Positions 7,100 through 15,249 of a DNA stretch of 64,000 nt are shown one piece after another. The DNA comes from an uncultured Clostridia bacterium. Lineage in GTDB: Bacteria > Bacillota > Clostridia > Christensenellales > CAG-314. The notes below the pieces were generated by a model that saw nothing but the letters and a program-made list of their open reading frames with translations, was not told where the DNA came from and searched no databases. The translations under genes and the position numbers were made by a program. The stretch lies in assembly GCA_947628135.1 (NCBI GenBank), contig CANQYT010000006.1, positions 38,627 through 102,626 on the forward strand. Direction: 5' to 3'. Positions within the stretch are counted from its first letter, which is position 1. Every line of letters starts with the position of its first letter.

Positions 7100-9106
7100 T
7101 CAATTTGACAAAGAACCGGCAAATTGCTTTTCGGCAAATTCCTTGATGTCGGTGTAGATATCTTCGTGGAACGGATCGCCCAATCCGCAGAAGTCCAACA
7201 CGCCCGACGTGCCCGTATACGAATAGTTGTTAGGGTCGAAGGTCTCGCAGTAGGTAAACAGTTTGAGATAGGCGGTACGCGCCGCTTCGAGACCGTCGTT
7301 TTGCGAGATGGCGTATATCTCCACTGCGGGCAGCGCGCTTATCGCATAGGAAACATAGTAAGCGGCGCTGTCGAACACTACGTAGTACCAATAGTCGGTG
7401 CTTTCGTACTGTACTTCTTCTTCGGTGATGTACCAGGCAAGTATGTCGGAATAGGCTTGATCGAAGTTGTCCGTAATTTCGCCCTTGTAAGCCTTCCACT
7501 CCAACTCGTCCACCGCTGCCGCCGTGATGATAGTTTGCAGCATATAGGAAACTTGCGACATCTCCAAAGCGCTCATACCGTCGGTAACGGAGTTGGGTCT
7601 GTACTGTTTGAGCCAGGCAAGGAACAGCATTTCGTCCCCCTGCGACTGCGTTTCGTCGTGGTCGTAACTCAGCGACAAACCGCCGTTGTGAATGTTTTCG
7701 TAGTAGTGACCGAACTCGTGTACAAAGGTAAACGCGTCGTCGTAGTATCCGTTGTTCTGGAAGTAGCACACAGGCGTGTCGTCGGAATTTATCCAAGTGG
7801 TATACGCGCCCTCATACGAACCGCGGAAATACGTGCCGTTGCGGAACATATCGTTGACTGCGAAGGAAAATTCGATGCCGCTTTTGCTGTCCACGTCGGC
7901 TTTATCCAACCACTTGAAGTAGTCGGCGATGTAGTTTACCGTGGCGGAATTGCCGCTGTCGAAAACGGACGTAAACACACCGTCGTAAAACTCGCCGTCC
8001 GCACCGCTCAAAGAGATATAACCGTCGTCGCAGTAGTCGAGAATGGCGTAACTCAAATCAACGTAAAGCGGCGCGATATACTGCTTGATGTAGTTGCGCA
8101 TTTGCGTTATCTCTGTTTCGCCGTACTCGCGGTTGTAGATTTCCTTGTAGGCATACTGCATATAGTTGGGATAGTTGTACTGCGCCACTTCCGCATTGTT
8201 GGCGTCTACCAACTGCTTGTAAAGAGCGTTGAAAGTCTCAACTCCCGCGTTGTTGTTAATCGCGTCGTAGTAGTTCTCCAAGATGGAATCGGCAGTACCG
8301 CTTTCGGGGGCGTTGACGTACATTTCCGCGAGCGCAAGAACTTCCGTCTTGTCGTCGTCGGGGAACATAGCCCAGAAATCGTCGGAAAAAGCCTTGTCCG
8401 CGTCGATGATAAACTGCCAATACTTAACGAAAAATTCATTGTATGCGGCTTCGATAGCGGTGTAATCGGACGTACCGTTGACGTCGTTATACAAAGATGC
8501 CCAACTGTACTGACCGTCGAGATAGGTGATCTCGTCGTTGAACACGGAAAACGCCTCGTTGAACTCAGCCGCCGTTTTGCCGAGCGCCGTTTGGCAGGCG
8601 TCGCTGTGCGTGCGAATGGTGTTTTCTTTCGCGGTGTTGAAATCGTACTTGTTGTCGTAACTGCGAGTGCCGCTGTTGCGCCCTATCGAAGTGCAGCCTT
8701 CGACGCTGCACTGCACGTAAGCGAAATAACTGTCGCCGTAATCGTGCGTGTGCGCGGGTACTCCGCTGCCGCCGCCTGTTCCGCTACCGCCGCCTGTTCC
8801 GCTGCCTGTGCCACTACCTGTGCCCGTCGGAGACCACTTGGCGTACAGGTGGGAATTGGTCTCCAACGCCGTGCCGTCCTCAAACGGTACGGTCATTTCG
8901 GGATCTTTGAACCACCCCTCGAAATCGTAGCCGTCCCTGTGAGGCGTGGGCAGTTTTTCGTCGGGATCGTACAAAAATCTCTGCGTACGGTCCAAATCGT
9001 CGTAGTGATGCAAGAAAACCACGACGTTGTTTTCGGAATTGCAAGCCGCCGCAAAACAAGTACACAAAAGTACTGCCGCGAGCAAGATCGCAAAAAATTT
9101 TTTCAT
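7100..9106 (-). CDS. M3-like zinc metallopeptidase lipoprotein with an InlB-type repeat
   Basis: A 668-residue lipoprotein: signal peptide with C22 after FAAA, one InlB/Listeria-Bacteroides repeat at about 45-92 (GYDFEGWFKDP...LYAKW), a Gly/Ser/Thr linker at 94-116, then a long helical peptidase domain. The zinc motif HEFGH is at 463-467 and a downstream Glu (near E492) can be the third ligand. This fits the thimet oligopeptidase / oligoendopeptidase F (M3) fold, probably acting on peptides at the cell surface. The start is ATG at 9106 after GGGGAGAG. The codons for the Gly/Ser linker form a short tandem DNA repeat at about 8757-8827. Single gene with its own promoter; no clear terminator is seen after 7100. 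Confidence 0.85.
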   Translation of the reverse strand: MKKFFAILLAAVLLCTCFAAACNSENNVVVFLHHYDDLDRTQRFLYDPDEKLPTPHRDGYDFEGWFKDPEMTVPFEDGTALETNSHLYAKWSPTGTGSGTGSGTGGGSGTGGGSGVPAHTHDYGDSYFAYVQCSVEGCTSIGRNSGTRSYDNKYDFNTAKENTIRTHSDACQTALGKTAAEFNEAFSVFNDEITYLDGQYSWASLYNDVNGTSDYTAIEAAYNEFFVKYWQFIIDADKAFSDDFWAMFPDDDKTEVLALAEMYVNAPESGTADSILENYYDAINNNAGVETFNALYKQLVDANNAEVAQYNYPNYMQYAYKEIYNREYGETEITQMRNYIKQYIAPLYVDLSYAILDYCDDGYISLSGADGEFYDGVFTSVFDSGNSATVNYIADYFKWLDKADVDSKSGIEFSFAVNDMFRNGTYFRGSYEGAYTTWINSDDTPVCYFQNNGYYDDAFTFVHEFGHYYENIHNGGLSLSYDHDETQSQGDEMLFLAWLKQYRPNSVTDGMSALEMSQVSYMLQTIITAAAVDELEWKAYKGEITDNFDQAYSDILAWYITEEEVQYESTDYWYYVVFDSAAYYVSYAISALPAVEIYAISQNDGLEAARTAYLKLFTYCETFDPNNYSYTGTSGVLDFCGLGDPFHEDIYTDIKEFAEKQFAGSLSN

Positions 9107-9137
9107 AACGTTCTCTCCCCATTTATGAATCGAATTA

Positions 9138-9166
9138 AGTTTACGCTCTTTGCCGTCAAATGTCAA
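9138..9166 (-). promoter_or_regulatory. Promoter of the M3-like lipoprotein gene
   Basis: Minus strand TTGACA (9166-9161), 17-base spacer, TAAACT (9143-9138), about 30 nt before the ATG at 9106. Confidence 0.75.
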
Positions 9167-9208
9167 TATATGAAGTTTTATTTTGTTGCGTGTAACGGGC
9201 GAAATTTT

Positions 9209-10696
9209 TTACCTGCGTATCCAAGTGGAGGGCGCAAACGTCAGCAAGATCGGGTAGATCTCCAACCTGCCTATCAGCATTGCGAAAGAAAGCACCAATT
9301 TACTGAACCAATTGTACATATAGTAGCCGCCCGCCACCACGCCGTATGCAGGACCGATGTTGTTTACGCAGGAGACCGCCGCAGTGACGTTGGATTCCAC
9401 AGTGAGACCCGTGCCGCCGTCGAAACAAAGCAGGACGAAAGTCGCCGCGAGAATGAGCATATACAGCCCGAAATAGCGCACTACGCCGTTCAACGCCTCG
9501 TCGGAGATGGTCTTACCCTCAAACTTGACCGCGGTTGCGTTGCGTGGGTGCACCACTCTGCGCAATTCCTTACGCACGGCAAGGCACAATATCGCAACGC
9601 GGCTCACTTTCAAACCGCCGCCCGTAGAACCCGCGCAGCCGCCGATGAACATCAGTAGGAACAGCAGACCTTTGCTCAAAAGGGGGAAGGCGTTTATGTC
9701 CCCTGCCGAAGCGGGTATGGAACTGTACCCCGTGGTGCTTATGAACGAAGCCACCTGAAAAACGGCTTGTCTTACCGAATCGTGCGCGTTTGAGGCAAAG
9801 GGCAGGTCCGCCAAAGCCAGATCCACCGAAACGACGGCGGAAGAGGCGACTATCACGCTGATGAATATCCACAACTCCGTGGAACGGAACGCGGACTTGA
9901 ACTTGCGCAGTATCCACAGATAGTACAGGTTGAAATTGATACCGAACAGCACCATAAACGCGGCTATTATCCACTGACAGGCGGCGTTGTAGCCGGCGAT
10001 ACTGTCGGAATGCACTCCGAAACCGCCCGTACCCGCCGTGCCGAACGCGTGTACGAAACTGTCGAATACGGGCATACCCGCAATTAGCAGCGCGACTATT
10101 TCCGCGGCGGTGAAACCGATGTACAGCAAATACAGTATCTGCGCCGTGCTGCGCGCGCGGGGAACTATCTTGTCAACGGTCGGACCGGGCATTTCCGCGC
10201 GAAGCACGTGCATACCGCGATTGGAAGAGCCGCTTTCGAAAGCCATCAGAAACACGATGACCCCCATACCGCCTATCCAATGGGTGAAACTCCGCCAAAA
10301 CAGCAGCGCTTTGTCCGTAAGATACATCGCGTCGATATTTTCCCCCGTGAGTATCGTTGCTCCCGTAGTGGAAAAACCGCTGCACATCTCGAAAAACGCG
10401 TCTATGTAGTTGGGTATCGCGCCGCTGATGACAAAGGGCAACGCGCCTATCGCCGATACGTATATCCAACTGAGCGCGACTATCACCAAACCCTCTTTGG
10501 AAAATATCGCGCGGGATTTGGGACGGACGGCAAAGGTGAAAACAAGCCCCACCGCAAGGGAAATGCCCACCGTAGTGAGCAACGCCCACCAACTGCTTTC
10601 CGAAAGGGCAACCGCCAACGCCGTGGGTATACACAGCAGAACGGCGAGAATTATGCCGATCTTGCCTACCGTGTTGAAAATAACTCTGTAATTCAT
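9209..10696 (-). CDS. trkH: TrkH/KtrB-type potassium uptake channel subunit
   Basis: A 495-residue integral membrane protein of the TrkH/KtrB superfamily. The four pore-loop signatures are visible: STTGATI, GTAGTGGFG, STTGYSS and GCAGSTGGG. They form the K+ selectivity filter of one four-repeat subunit. With the TrkA-type subunit encoded just upstream it makes a gated K+ uptake system. The start is ATG at 10696 behind GAGGTAGT. The stop of trkA lies inside that ribosome site, with one base between the genes, so translation is likely coupled. The C-terminus, ending PSTWIRR, is usual for the family. Confidence 0.95.
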   Translation of the reverse strand: MNYRVIFNTVGKIGIILAVLLCIPTALAVALSESSWWALLTTVGISLAVGLVFTFAVRPKSRAIFSKEGLVIVALSWIYVSAIGALPFVISGAIPNYIDAFFEMCSGFSTTGATILTGENIDAMYLTDKALLFWRSFTHWIGGMGVIVFLMAFESGSSNRGMHVLRAEMPGPTVDKIVPRARSTAQILYLLYIGFTAAEIVALLIAGMPVFDSFVHAFGTAGTGGFGVHSDSIAGYNAACQWIIAAFMVLFGINFNLYYLWILRKFKSAFRSTELWIFISVIVASSAVVSVDLALADLPFASNAHDSVRQAVFQVASFISTTGYSSIPASAGDINAFPLLSKGLLFLLMFIGGCAGSTGGGLKVSRVAILCLAVRKELRRVVHPRNATAVKFEGKTISDEALNGVVRYFGLYMLILAATFVLLCFDGGTGLTVESNVTAAVSCVNNIGPAYGVVAGGYYMYNWFSKLVLSFAMLIGRLEIYPILLTFAPSTWIRR

Positions 10697-10697
10697 A

Positions 10698-12059
10698 CTA
10701 CCTCAAAACGTCGTTAAGATCGTACAACTTTGCGTCAAGCGCAATGACGATAACGCTGTCCCCTTCCAGAATCTGATCGTCGCCGCTGGGAATGACGGTC
10801 TTGTTGCCGCGAATTATGCCCGCGATGACGGTGTTGGGGTTGAGGCGCAGTTCTTTCAAAGTTCTGCCGACGAGTTTGCAGTCGCCAAGCACACGAAATT
10901 CCAACGCCTCGGCGTGTTCGTCCATAAGACTGTACATCGTTTCCACCTTGCTGCTGACCGTGTTGTTGAGTGCGCGCGCATATCTCGTCAATGCGTCCGC
11001 AACCAACTTGCGCGGGGCTACCACGCTGTCCAGACCGAGTTTTTCCGACAGATCTGCCAATTCCGCGTGATTGACCTTTGCAATGACCTTGGGAACGTGC
11101 CGACTTGCCGCGTAGAAACTTATCAGAATGTTTTCCTCGTCCGTGCCAGTAAGCGCGACAAACGCGTCCGCGCTTTCCACGCCCTCCTCCACAAGCAGAT
11201 CGTGGTTCATTCCGTCGCCGTGAATGAGCGTTGCGCCCGCGGGCAATTTTTCCGCGAGTTCGGCGCAGCGATCCTCGTCGCGCTCCACTATCTTGACATA
11301 GTAGCCGTTTGCAACGAGCAATTTCGCAAGATAGTACGCCGTGGTGCTTCCTCCGAGAATAATCACGTCGCGCCCCTGCTTTTGCAGAGCGCCGATACTT
11401 TTGAGAAATTTGTGCGTTTCGGAACGCTTGACCATAATGGCGACCCTGTCCCCCGCGTGCAACACGAACGTGCCGTTGGGAACGTGCACCTCTTCGCCGT
11501 TTTGTACGGCGCACACGACAAATTCGACGGGGCACTTTTTGCGCAAATCCATCACGCTTGCGTCGCAAAGCACCGAACCTTTGCGCACGATAAGTTCCAA
11601 CAACTGCAATTTTTTGCCAGCAAAATTGTCAACGGAGACTGCGGACGGAAGTTTGAGCCAGTCGAACAGCGTTTCGGCGGTGAGGCGCTCGGGATTGAGC
11701 ACCATCGAAAGTTCCAATTCCTTTACGATGAAGTTGAGCCCGTCCTCGTTGTAGTCCGCTTCCCTTATGCGGGCGACGGTGTGCTTTGCACCCATACGCT
11801 TTGCAAGAAAACAACTGAGCATATTCACTTCGTCCGACTGCGTGACTGCAATGAACAGGTCCGCCTTGTTTACGCGGGCGGAAAGCAACATTTCGCGTGA
11901 GGTGGCGCTGCCGCACACCGCCATTACGTCAAACGTGTTGGACACCTGTTCGATGACGTCGGGATCGTTGTCTATCGCCGTGATGTCGTGATTGTCGTCC
12001 GTCATACTGTCGATGATGGCTTTGCCCACTTTTCCGCAACCTGCAATGATTATCCTCAT
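10698..12059 (-). CDS. trkA: TrkA-type potassium uptake regulatory subunit
   Basis: A 453-residue peripheral protein with two RCK units: TrkA-N (Rossmann GxGxxG at G7, G9, G12), TrkA-C, a second TrkA-N from about 225 (VIILGGSTTAYYLAKLL) and a second TrkA-C ending in VIALDAK. The tandem form is the classical Trk type rather than the single-unit KtrA. It binds NAD(H) or adenine nucleotides and gates the TrkH channel. The start is ATG at 12059 after AAGGGGAA; an upstream in-frame extension would cover the -10. First gene of the trkA-trkH operon. Confidence 0.95.
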   Translation of the reverse strand: MRIIIAGCGKVGKAIIDSMTDDNHDITAIDNDPDVIEQVSNTFDVMAVCGSATSREMLLSARVNKADLFIAVTQSDEVNMLSCFLAKRMGAKHTVARIREADYNEDGLNFIVKELELSMVLNPERLTAETLFDWLKLPSAVSVDNFAGKKLQLLELIVRKGSVLCDASVMDLRKKCPVEFVVCAVQNGEEVHVPNGTFVLHAGDRVAIMVKRSETHKFLKSIGALQKQGRDVIILGGSTTAYYLAKLLVANGYYVKIVERDEDRCAELAEKLPAGATLIHGDGMNHDLLVEEGVESADAFVALTGTDEENILISFYAASRHVPKVIAKVNHAELADLSEKLGLDSVVAPRKLVADALTRYARALNNTVSSKVETMYSLMDEHAEALEFRVLGDCKLVGRTLKELRLNPNTVIAGIIRGNKTVIPSGDDQILEGDSVIVIALDAKLYDLNDVLR

Positions 12060-12126
12060 AAAAAAATTCCCCTTCTTCGGAAAACGGCGTCCGCGCCTTG
12101 CGCGGGCACATAATTCAACATTATAC

Positions 12127-12155
12127 ATTGTATCACAAGAAATCAACTAATGCAA
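12127..12155 (-). promoter_or_regulatory. Promoter of trkA-trkH
   Basis: Minus strand TTGCAT (12155-12150), 17-base spacer, TACAAT (12132-12127). A second TATAAT-like box lies just downstream. Confidence 0.7.
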
Positions 12156-12157
12156 CA

Positions 12158-12184
12158 CAAAAAAAGGACGGCAAAATGCCGTCC
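12158..12184 (-). terminator. Intrinsic terminator of the acyl-CoA-synthetase-like gene
   Basis: An eight-base stem GGACGGCA/TGCCGTCC with a three-base loop, then seven T on the minus strand, just after the stop at 12199. Confidence 0.9.
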
Positions 12185-12198
12185 GAAAAAAATATCCC

Positions 12199-13764
12199 TC
12201 AATTGCGCTCTTCCAACGCGCGGAAATCTATCTTGCCCAAAGGCGTGCGAGGCATTTCGTCGATGACTTCCACGTAGCGCGGCACGGCGTAACGGATAAG
12301 ATTCGCCTTGCAGTGCGCGGTGACCTTCGTCTTTACCTCGTCAAGCGGCATTGCACGCTTCAACGTGACGTACACTTTGACGAATTGTTTGCCCTCCGTC
12401 TTTACGCCCACGGCGCACGCTTCCGACACAAAATCGAGATCGGCGACGCACTTTTCCACCTGCGCGGGGAACACGTTGACGGCGGCTATCTTCAAGGAAC
12501 GCTTTTTGCGGTCCACCACAAACAAATACCCGTCGTCGAGATAGCCCACGTCGCCCGTTTTTACCCAAACGACGCCGTTTCTGCGCACAAGACAGTCGTC
12601 GCCCTCAACGTAACCGCTCATTGTTCCGCCGCCGCTTACCGCTATCTCGCCCTTTTCGCCATTCGGAAGAACGTTGCCGTCGTCGTCCCATATCTCCACC
12701 GCAAAGCCGGGCATAGGACGTCCGCAACTGCCCTTTCGGGAATGATCGTAGTTGTTTACCACGCACACGCCGCACATTTCGGTAAGTCCGTAACCGCGCA
12801 TAAGACGGGCGCGCGTGCCGTGCGAGGACAATATGCCGTCCACTTTTTCCACGAGACTTTCATCGCAGACGTCTCCGCCGCACCAAATTACGTCGAGATT
12901 TTTGAGCCCTTTGCAATCGAAAACGCCCTTTGCAAGCATCTTTTTGAGCATTGCGGGCACGACCGACCACACCTTGACGTTGTATTTGTTCAATATGCGA
13001 GCGACAGCCTTTACGTCGAATTGCGGCACGAGTACGAGACTGTATCCCACGCACAACGGTCCGTGCATAGCCGAACACAATCCGTATGCGTGAAATACGG
13101 GCAGCGTAGCCAGATTGTAGTAGCCGTGAGCAACGTTGGGATGATACATCGCCCACATACCGTCCACCACGCCGTTGAACGCGTCGTTGGTAAGTTTGAC
13201 TATCTTGGGAGCGCCGCTCGTGCCGCCGCTGTGCATATAGCAGAGCAGGTCGCCGCCGCTGCCCTCTACCGCAGTGCCGACGCCTTTGCCCATTTTGAGC
13301 AGACGTCGGTACGTAAGTATGTTGCCGAGACGTTTGCCGAGCGCCGAATACAACTTGTAAAAGGGTTTGCGCACCGTTACGTAGTCGGCTATACTGCAAC
13401 GAACGAGCGTCTGACCCAGACCGAGCAACGGACGTTCGTCCCGCACGGTCGCGTCAAAGAAAAACAGCGCTTTGGAGCGGGTCTTTGCGAGGTTTTCCGC
13501 AAGCAGATTGACGGGGACGAGGGGATGTACCACGTTTGTCACTATGCCCAATTTACTGCACGCGTAAAACGCCGCGAGCGCCTGCGGACAGGTGGGAAGT
13601 TGCAGGGTGACAACGTCGCCCTTGTTGAGCCCCATTTGCTTCAAGCCTCCCGCAAGCAGTTCGACGTGTTGCAGAAAATCGCTTGTTTTTATCGCGTGAC
13701 CGTAAAATACTATTCTTCCGTCGCGATCTGCGCCGTTTTGCAATAATTCGTAGCAGGTGTTCAT
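12199..13764 (-). CDS. AMP-dependent acyl-CoA synthetase/ligase family protein
   Basis: A 521-residue member of the ANL adenylating superfamily. Core motifs are in order: P-loop SGGTSGAPK at 179-187, the YGLTE motif A5, KTGDVGYLDDG and VVDRKKRSLK in the hinge region, and the catalytic Lys 511 in PLGKIDF near the C-terminus. The enzyme activates a carboxylate as an acyl-adenylate and passes it to CoA or another thiol. The chain length cannot be told. The start is ambiguous: ATG at 13764 has a weak GGATGG eight bases away, while the upstream ATG at 13776 has no ribosome site. Its own promoter and terminator make it monocistronic. Confidence 0.88.
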   Translation of the reverse strand: MNTCYELLQNGADRDGRIVFYGHAIKTSDFLQHVELLAGGLKQMGLNKGDVVTLQLPTCPQALAAFYACSKLGIVTNVVHPLVPVNLLAENLAKTRSKALFFFDATVRDERPLLGLGQTLVRCSIADYVTVRKPFYKLYSALGKRLGNILTYRRLLKMGKGVGTAVEGSGGDLLCYMHSGGTSGAPKIVKLTNDAFNGVVDGMWAMYHPNVAHGYYNLATLPVFHAYGLCSAMHGPLCVGYSLVLVPQFDVKAVARILNKYNVKVWSVVPAMLKKMLAKGVFDCKGLKNLDVIWCGGDVCDESLVEKVDGILSSHGTRARLMRGYGLTEMCGVCVVNNYDHSRKGSCGRPMPGFAVEIWDDDGNVLPNGEKGEIAVSGGGTMSGYVEGDDCLVRRNGVVWVKTGDVGYLDDGYLFVVDRKKRSLKIAAVNVFPAQVEKCVADLDFVSEACAVGVKTEGKQFVKVYVTLKRAMPLDEVKTKVTAHCKANLIRYAVPRYVEVIDEMPRTPLGKIDFRALEERN

Positions 13765-13788
13765 ACCATTACCCATCCGATGACACTT

Positions 13789-13817
13789 AGTATACCAAAG
13801 TTCGCCGCAAAATGCAA
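13789..13817 (-). promoter_or_regulatory. Promoter of the acyl-CoA-synthetase-like gene
   Basis: Minus strand TTGCAT (13817-13812), 17-base spacer, TATACT (13794-13789) with a TGG extended -10. Confidence 0.75.
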
Positions 13818-13868
13818 TAAATATAGACGTTTAACGCCGCAAATCGCAATCGCAAGGCACATTTTGCA

Positions 13869-13898
13869 CAAAAAAACCGCCCGACCGAAGTCGGACGG
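13869..13898 (-). terminator. Intrinsic terminator of the phosphoribosyltransferase gene
   Basis: A nine-base stem with one G-T pair, CCGTCCGAC/GTCGGGCGG around a TTCG tetraloop, followed by eight T on the minus strand. Confidence 0.9.
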
Positions 13899-13912
13899 CA
13901 ATGATTCGAAAT

Positions 13913-14449
13913 TTACAGCAGGGGTATCACACCGAGATAACAAATGTCGCTTCGTTCGGCGGCTTTGCCTTCGGCAAGGACAAACGCCTTTTTCATTACC
14001 GTGCCGCCGCTCATCTCAACCAATTTTTCCAGACCGACGAGACTGTTGCCCGTGCTTACCACGTCGTCGATTATGCCCACCTTTTTGCCGCGCATAAGTT
14101 GAGCGTCGTGCGCGGAAAGGTACAGTTTCTGCTCGCGCCCCGTGGTAATACTGCTTTGAATGTCCACTTCCAGACCGTCCTGCATATACAGTTTCTTGGA
14201 TTTGCGCGCCACGGCGTAAAAGGGGTGTCCCAACTCGCGCGCAATTACGTGAGTGAGTTGCAAGCCTTTGCTTTCGGCGGTGAGCAATACATCGCAGTCG
14301 GACACGAGTTTTGCAAGTTCCTTTCCGCAATGTTCGGTAAGCGCGACGTTGCCGTGCAGATTGAAAAACGCTATCTTCGCGCCGCTCGGCAGCGGAATGA
14401 CGGGGAGTTCGGCGTTGAAGCCTTTGATGTTTACCTTGAAAATTTTCAC
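13913..14449 (-). CDS. Adenine/xanthine-type phosphoribosyltransferase-like protein
   Basis: A 178-residue type I phosphoribosyltransferase. The PRPP-binding loop VGIIDDVVSTGNS is at 124-136 and the AESKGLQL segment near 58-65 matches the PP-loop of adenine PRTases (apt/xpt group). It probably salvages a purine base using PRPP, though the N-terminal region is atypical (VNIKGFNAELPVIP) and the base is not certain; some such proteins are regulatory. The start is GTG at 14449, seven bases after GGAG. About 100 nt separate it from the HAD gene upstream on the same strand. Confidence 0.8.
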   Translation of the reverse strand: MKIFKVNIKGFNAELPVIPLPSGAKIAFFNLHGNVALTEHCGKELAKLVSDCDVLLTAESKGLQLTHVIARELGHPFYAVARKSKKLYMQDGLEVDIQSSITTGREQKLYLSAHDAQLMRGKKVGIIDDVVSTGNSLVGLEKLVEMSGGTVMKKAFVLAEGKAAERSDICYLGVIPLL

Positions 14450-14549
14450 GTTGTATCTCCGAAAAATTTTTTCTGTGCAGTTGCCGTATTATTGTACTAC
14501 TTTTGCCGTCGCTTTGTCAATAGGAAAGGCAAAAAATACGAGATGGGGG

Positions 14550-15119
14550 TCAAATTTTTACACCGTGTTCGTAAACGGGAATTATCCTGTCCCCCTTGAC
14601 GAGGTAGCCCTTTTCCGCAAAACGCCACATCGGCGCGTCGCTGTGGCTGTCGGAATAGTACGCAGCGAGGGACGTTTCGCCCGTTTGTTCGGTGAAATAC
14701 TTTACTTTGTACTTGCCGTGGCAGTGCTTGCCCGTAAGTTTGCCTTTCGGGCTGAAATCGGTGGCGACGCACCTGACTCCCAACCTGCGGCACGCCTCGC
14801 CCACGACGAAATACGGAGTCGCCGACACCACCACGTCGTCATCGCGCTTTGCTGCGAGATACCAACCCTTGATACGGCGCATATTTCTGTCCCAAAACTT
14901 GTTTACGTACCGTTGAACGTGCGGCACGAACACCACGAAACCCTCCAATAGCAGCAAATAAACGTTTTTGTTGAGGATACGCAGACCCCTGAGCAGCAAC
15001 GCCGTCAAGATGACGGGCAAATACAGCACCAGATAGGGCAGCCGCACCAGACAAAACAGTGAAAAACTGCGCATACTGTTGCCGCGGAATATCGTGTCGT
15101 CGAAGTCGTAACCGTTCAT
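14550..15119 (-). CDS. HAD-superfamily (IB-type) phosphatase, apparently leaderless
   Basis: A 189-residue haloacid-dehalogenase-type hydrolase. Motif I DFDDT is at residues 5-9 (nucleophile D5, acid/base D7). Motif II is the Ser of VVVSATPY, a Lys follows in SPKGKLTG, and motif IV is the SDSHSDAPM segment. The hydrophobic cap near 18-60 resembles the HAD-IB (SerB/CicA-like) group; it may dephosphorylate a lipid or amino-acid phosphate. The start is ATG at 15119: motif I begins four residues later, so no later start works. There is no ribosome site, and the -10 box ends seven bases before the ATG, so transcription should begin at the start codon itself. Confidence 0.82.
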   Translation of the reverse strand: MNGYDFDDTIFRGNSMRSFSLFCLVRLPYLVLYLPVILTALLLRGLRILNKNVYLLLLEGFVVFVPHVQRYVNKFWDRNMRRIKGWYLAAKRDDDVVVSATPYFVVGEACRRLGVRCVATDFSPKGKLTGKHCHGKYKVKYFTEQTGETSLAAYYSDSHSDAPMWRFAEKGYLVKGDRIIPVYEHGVKI

Positions 15120-15125
15120 AAATTT

Positions 15126-15154
15126 ATTATACCACAGCAAATGCTTTTTATCAA
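15126..15154 (-). promoter_or_regulatory. Promoter giving a leaderless HAD mRNA
   Basis: Minus strand TTGATA (15154-15149), 17-base spacer, TATAAT (15131-15126) with TGG in front. The A of the start codon is the seventh base after the -10, the normal +1 position. Confidence 0.75.
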
Positions 15155-15205
15155 GTTTATAATAGCAATGCGGACAAACGTCAAATTGCAAAGTTGTGCG
15201 CCCAT

Positions 15206-15235
15206 AAAATTGCCCCGACGGCGAAGTCGGGGCAA
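15206..15235 (-). terminator. Intrinsic terminator of the glycerol-phosphate operon
   Basis: A ten-base stem TTGCCCCGAC/GTCGGGGCAA with a six-base loop and TTTT on the minus strand, 15 nt after the stop at 15250. Confidence 0.85.
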
Positions 15236-15249
15236 GGAATCGGCTGCTG

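Noticed and set aside
7124..9658. 844-codon plus-strand frame
   Set aside because: Antisense to the M3-like peptidase gene with its HEFGH motif; no ribosome site and no domain.
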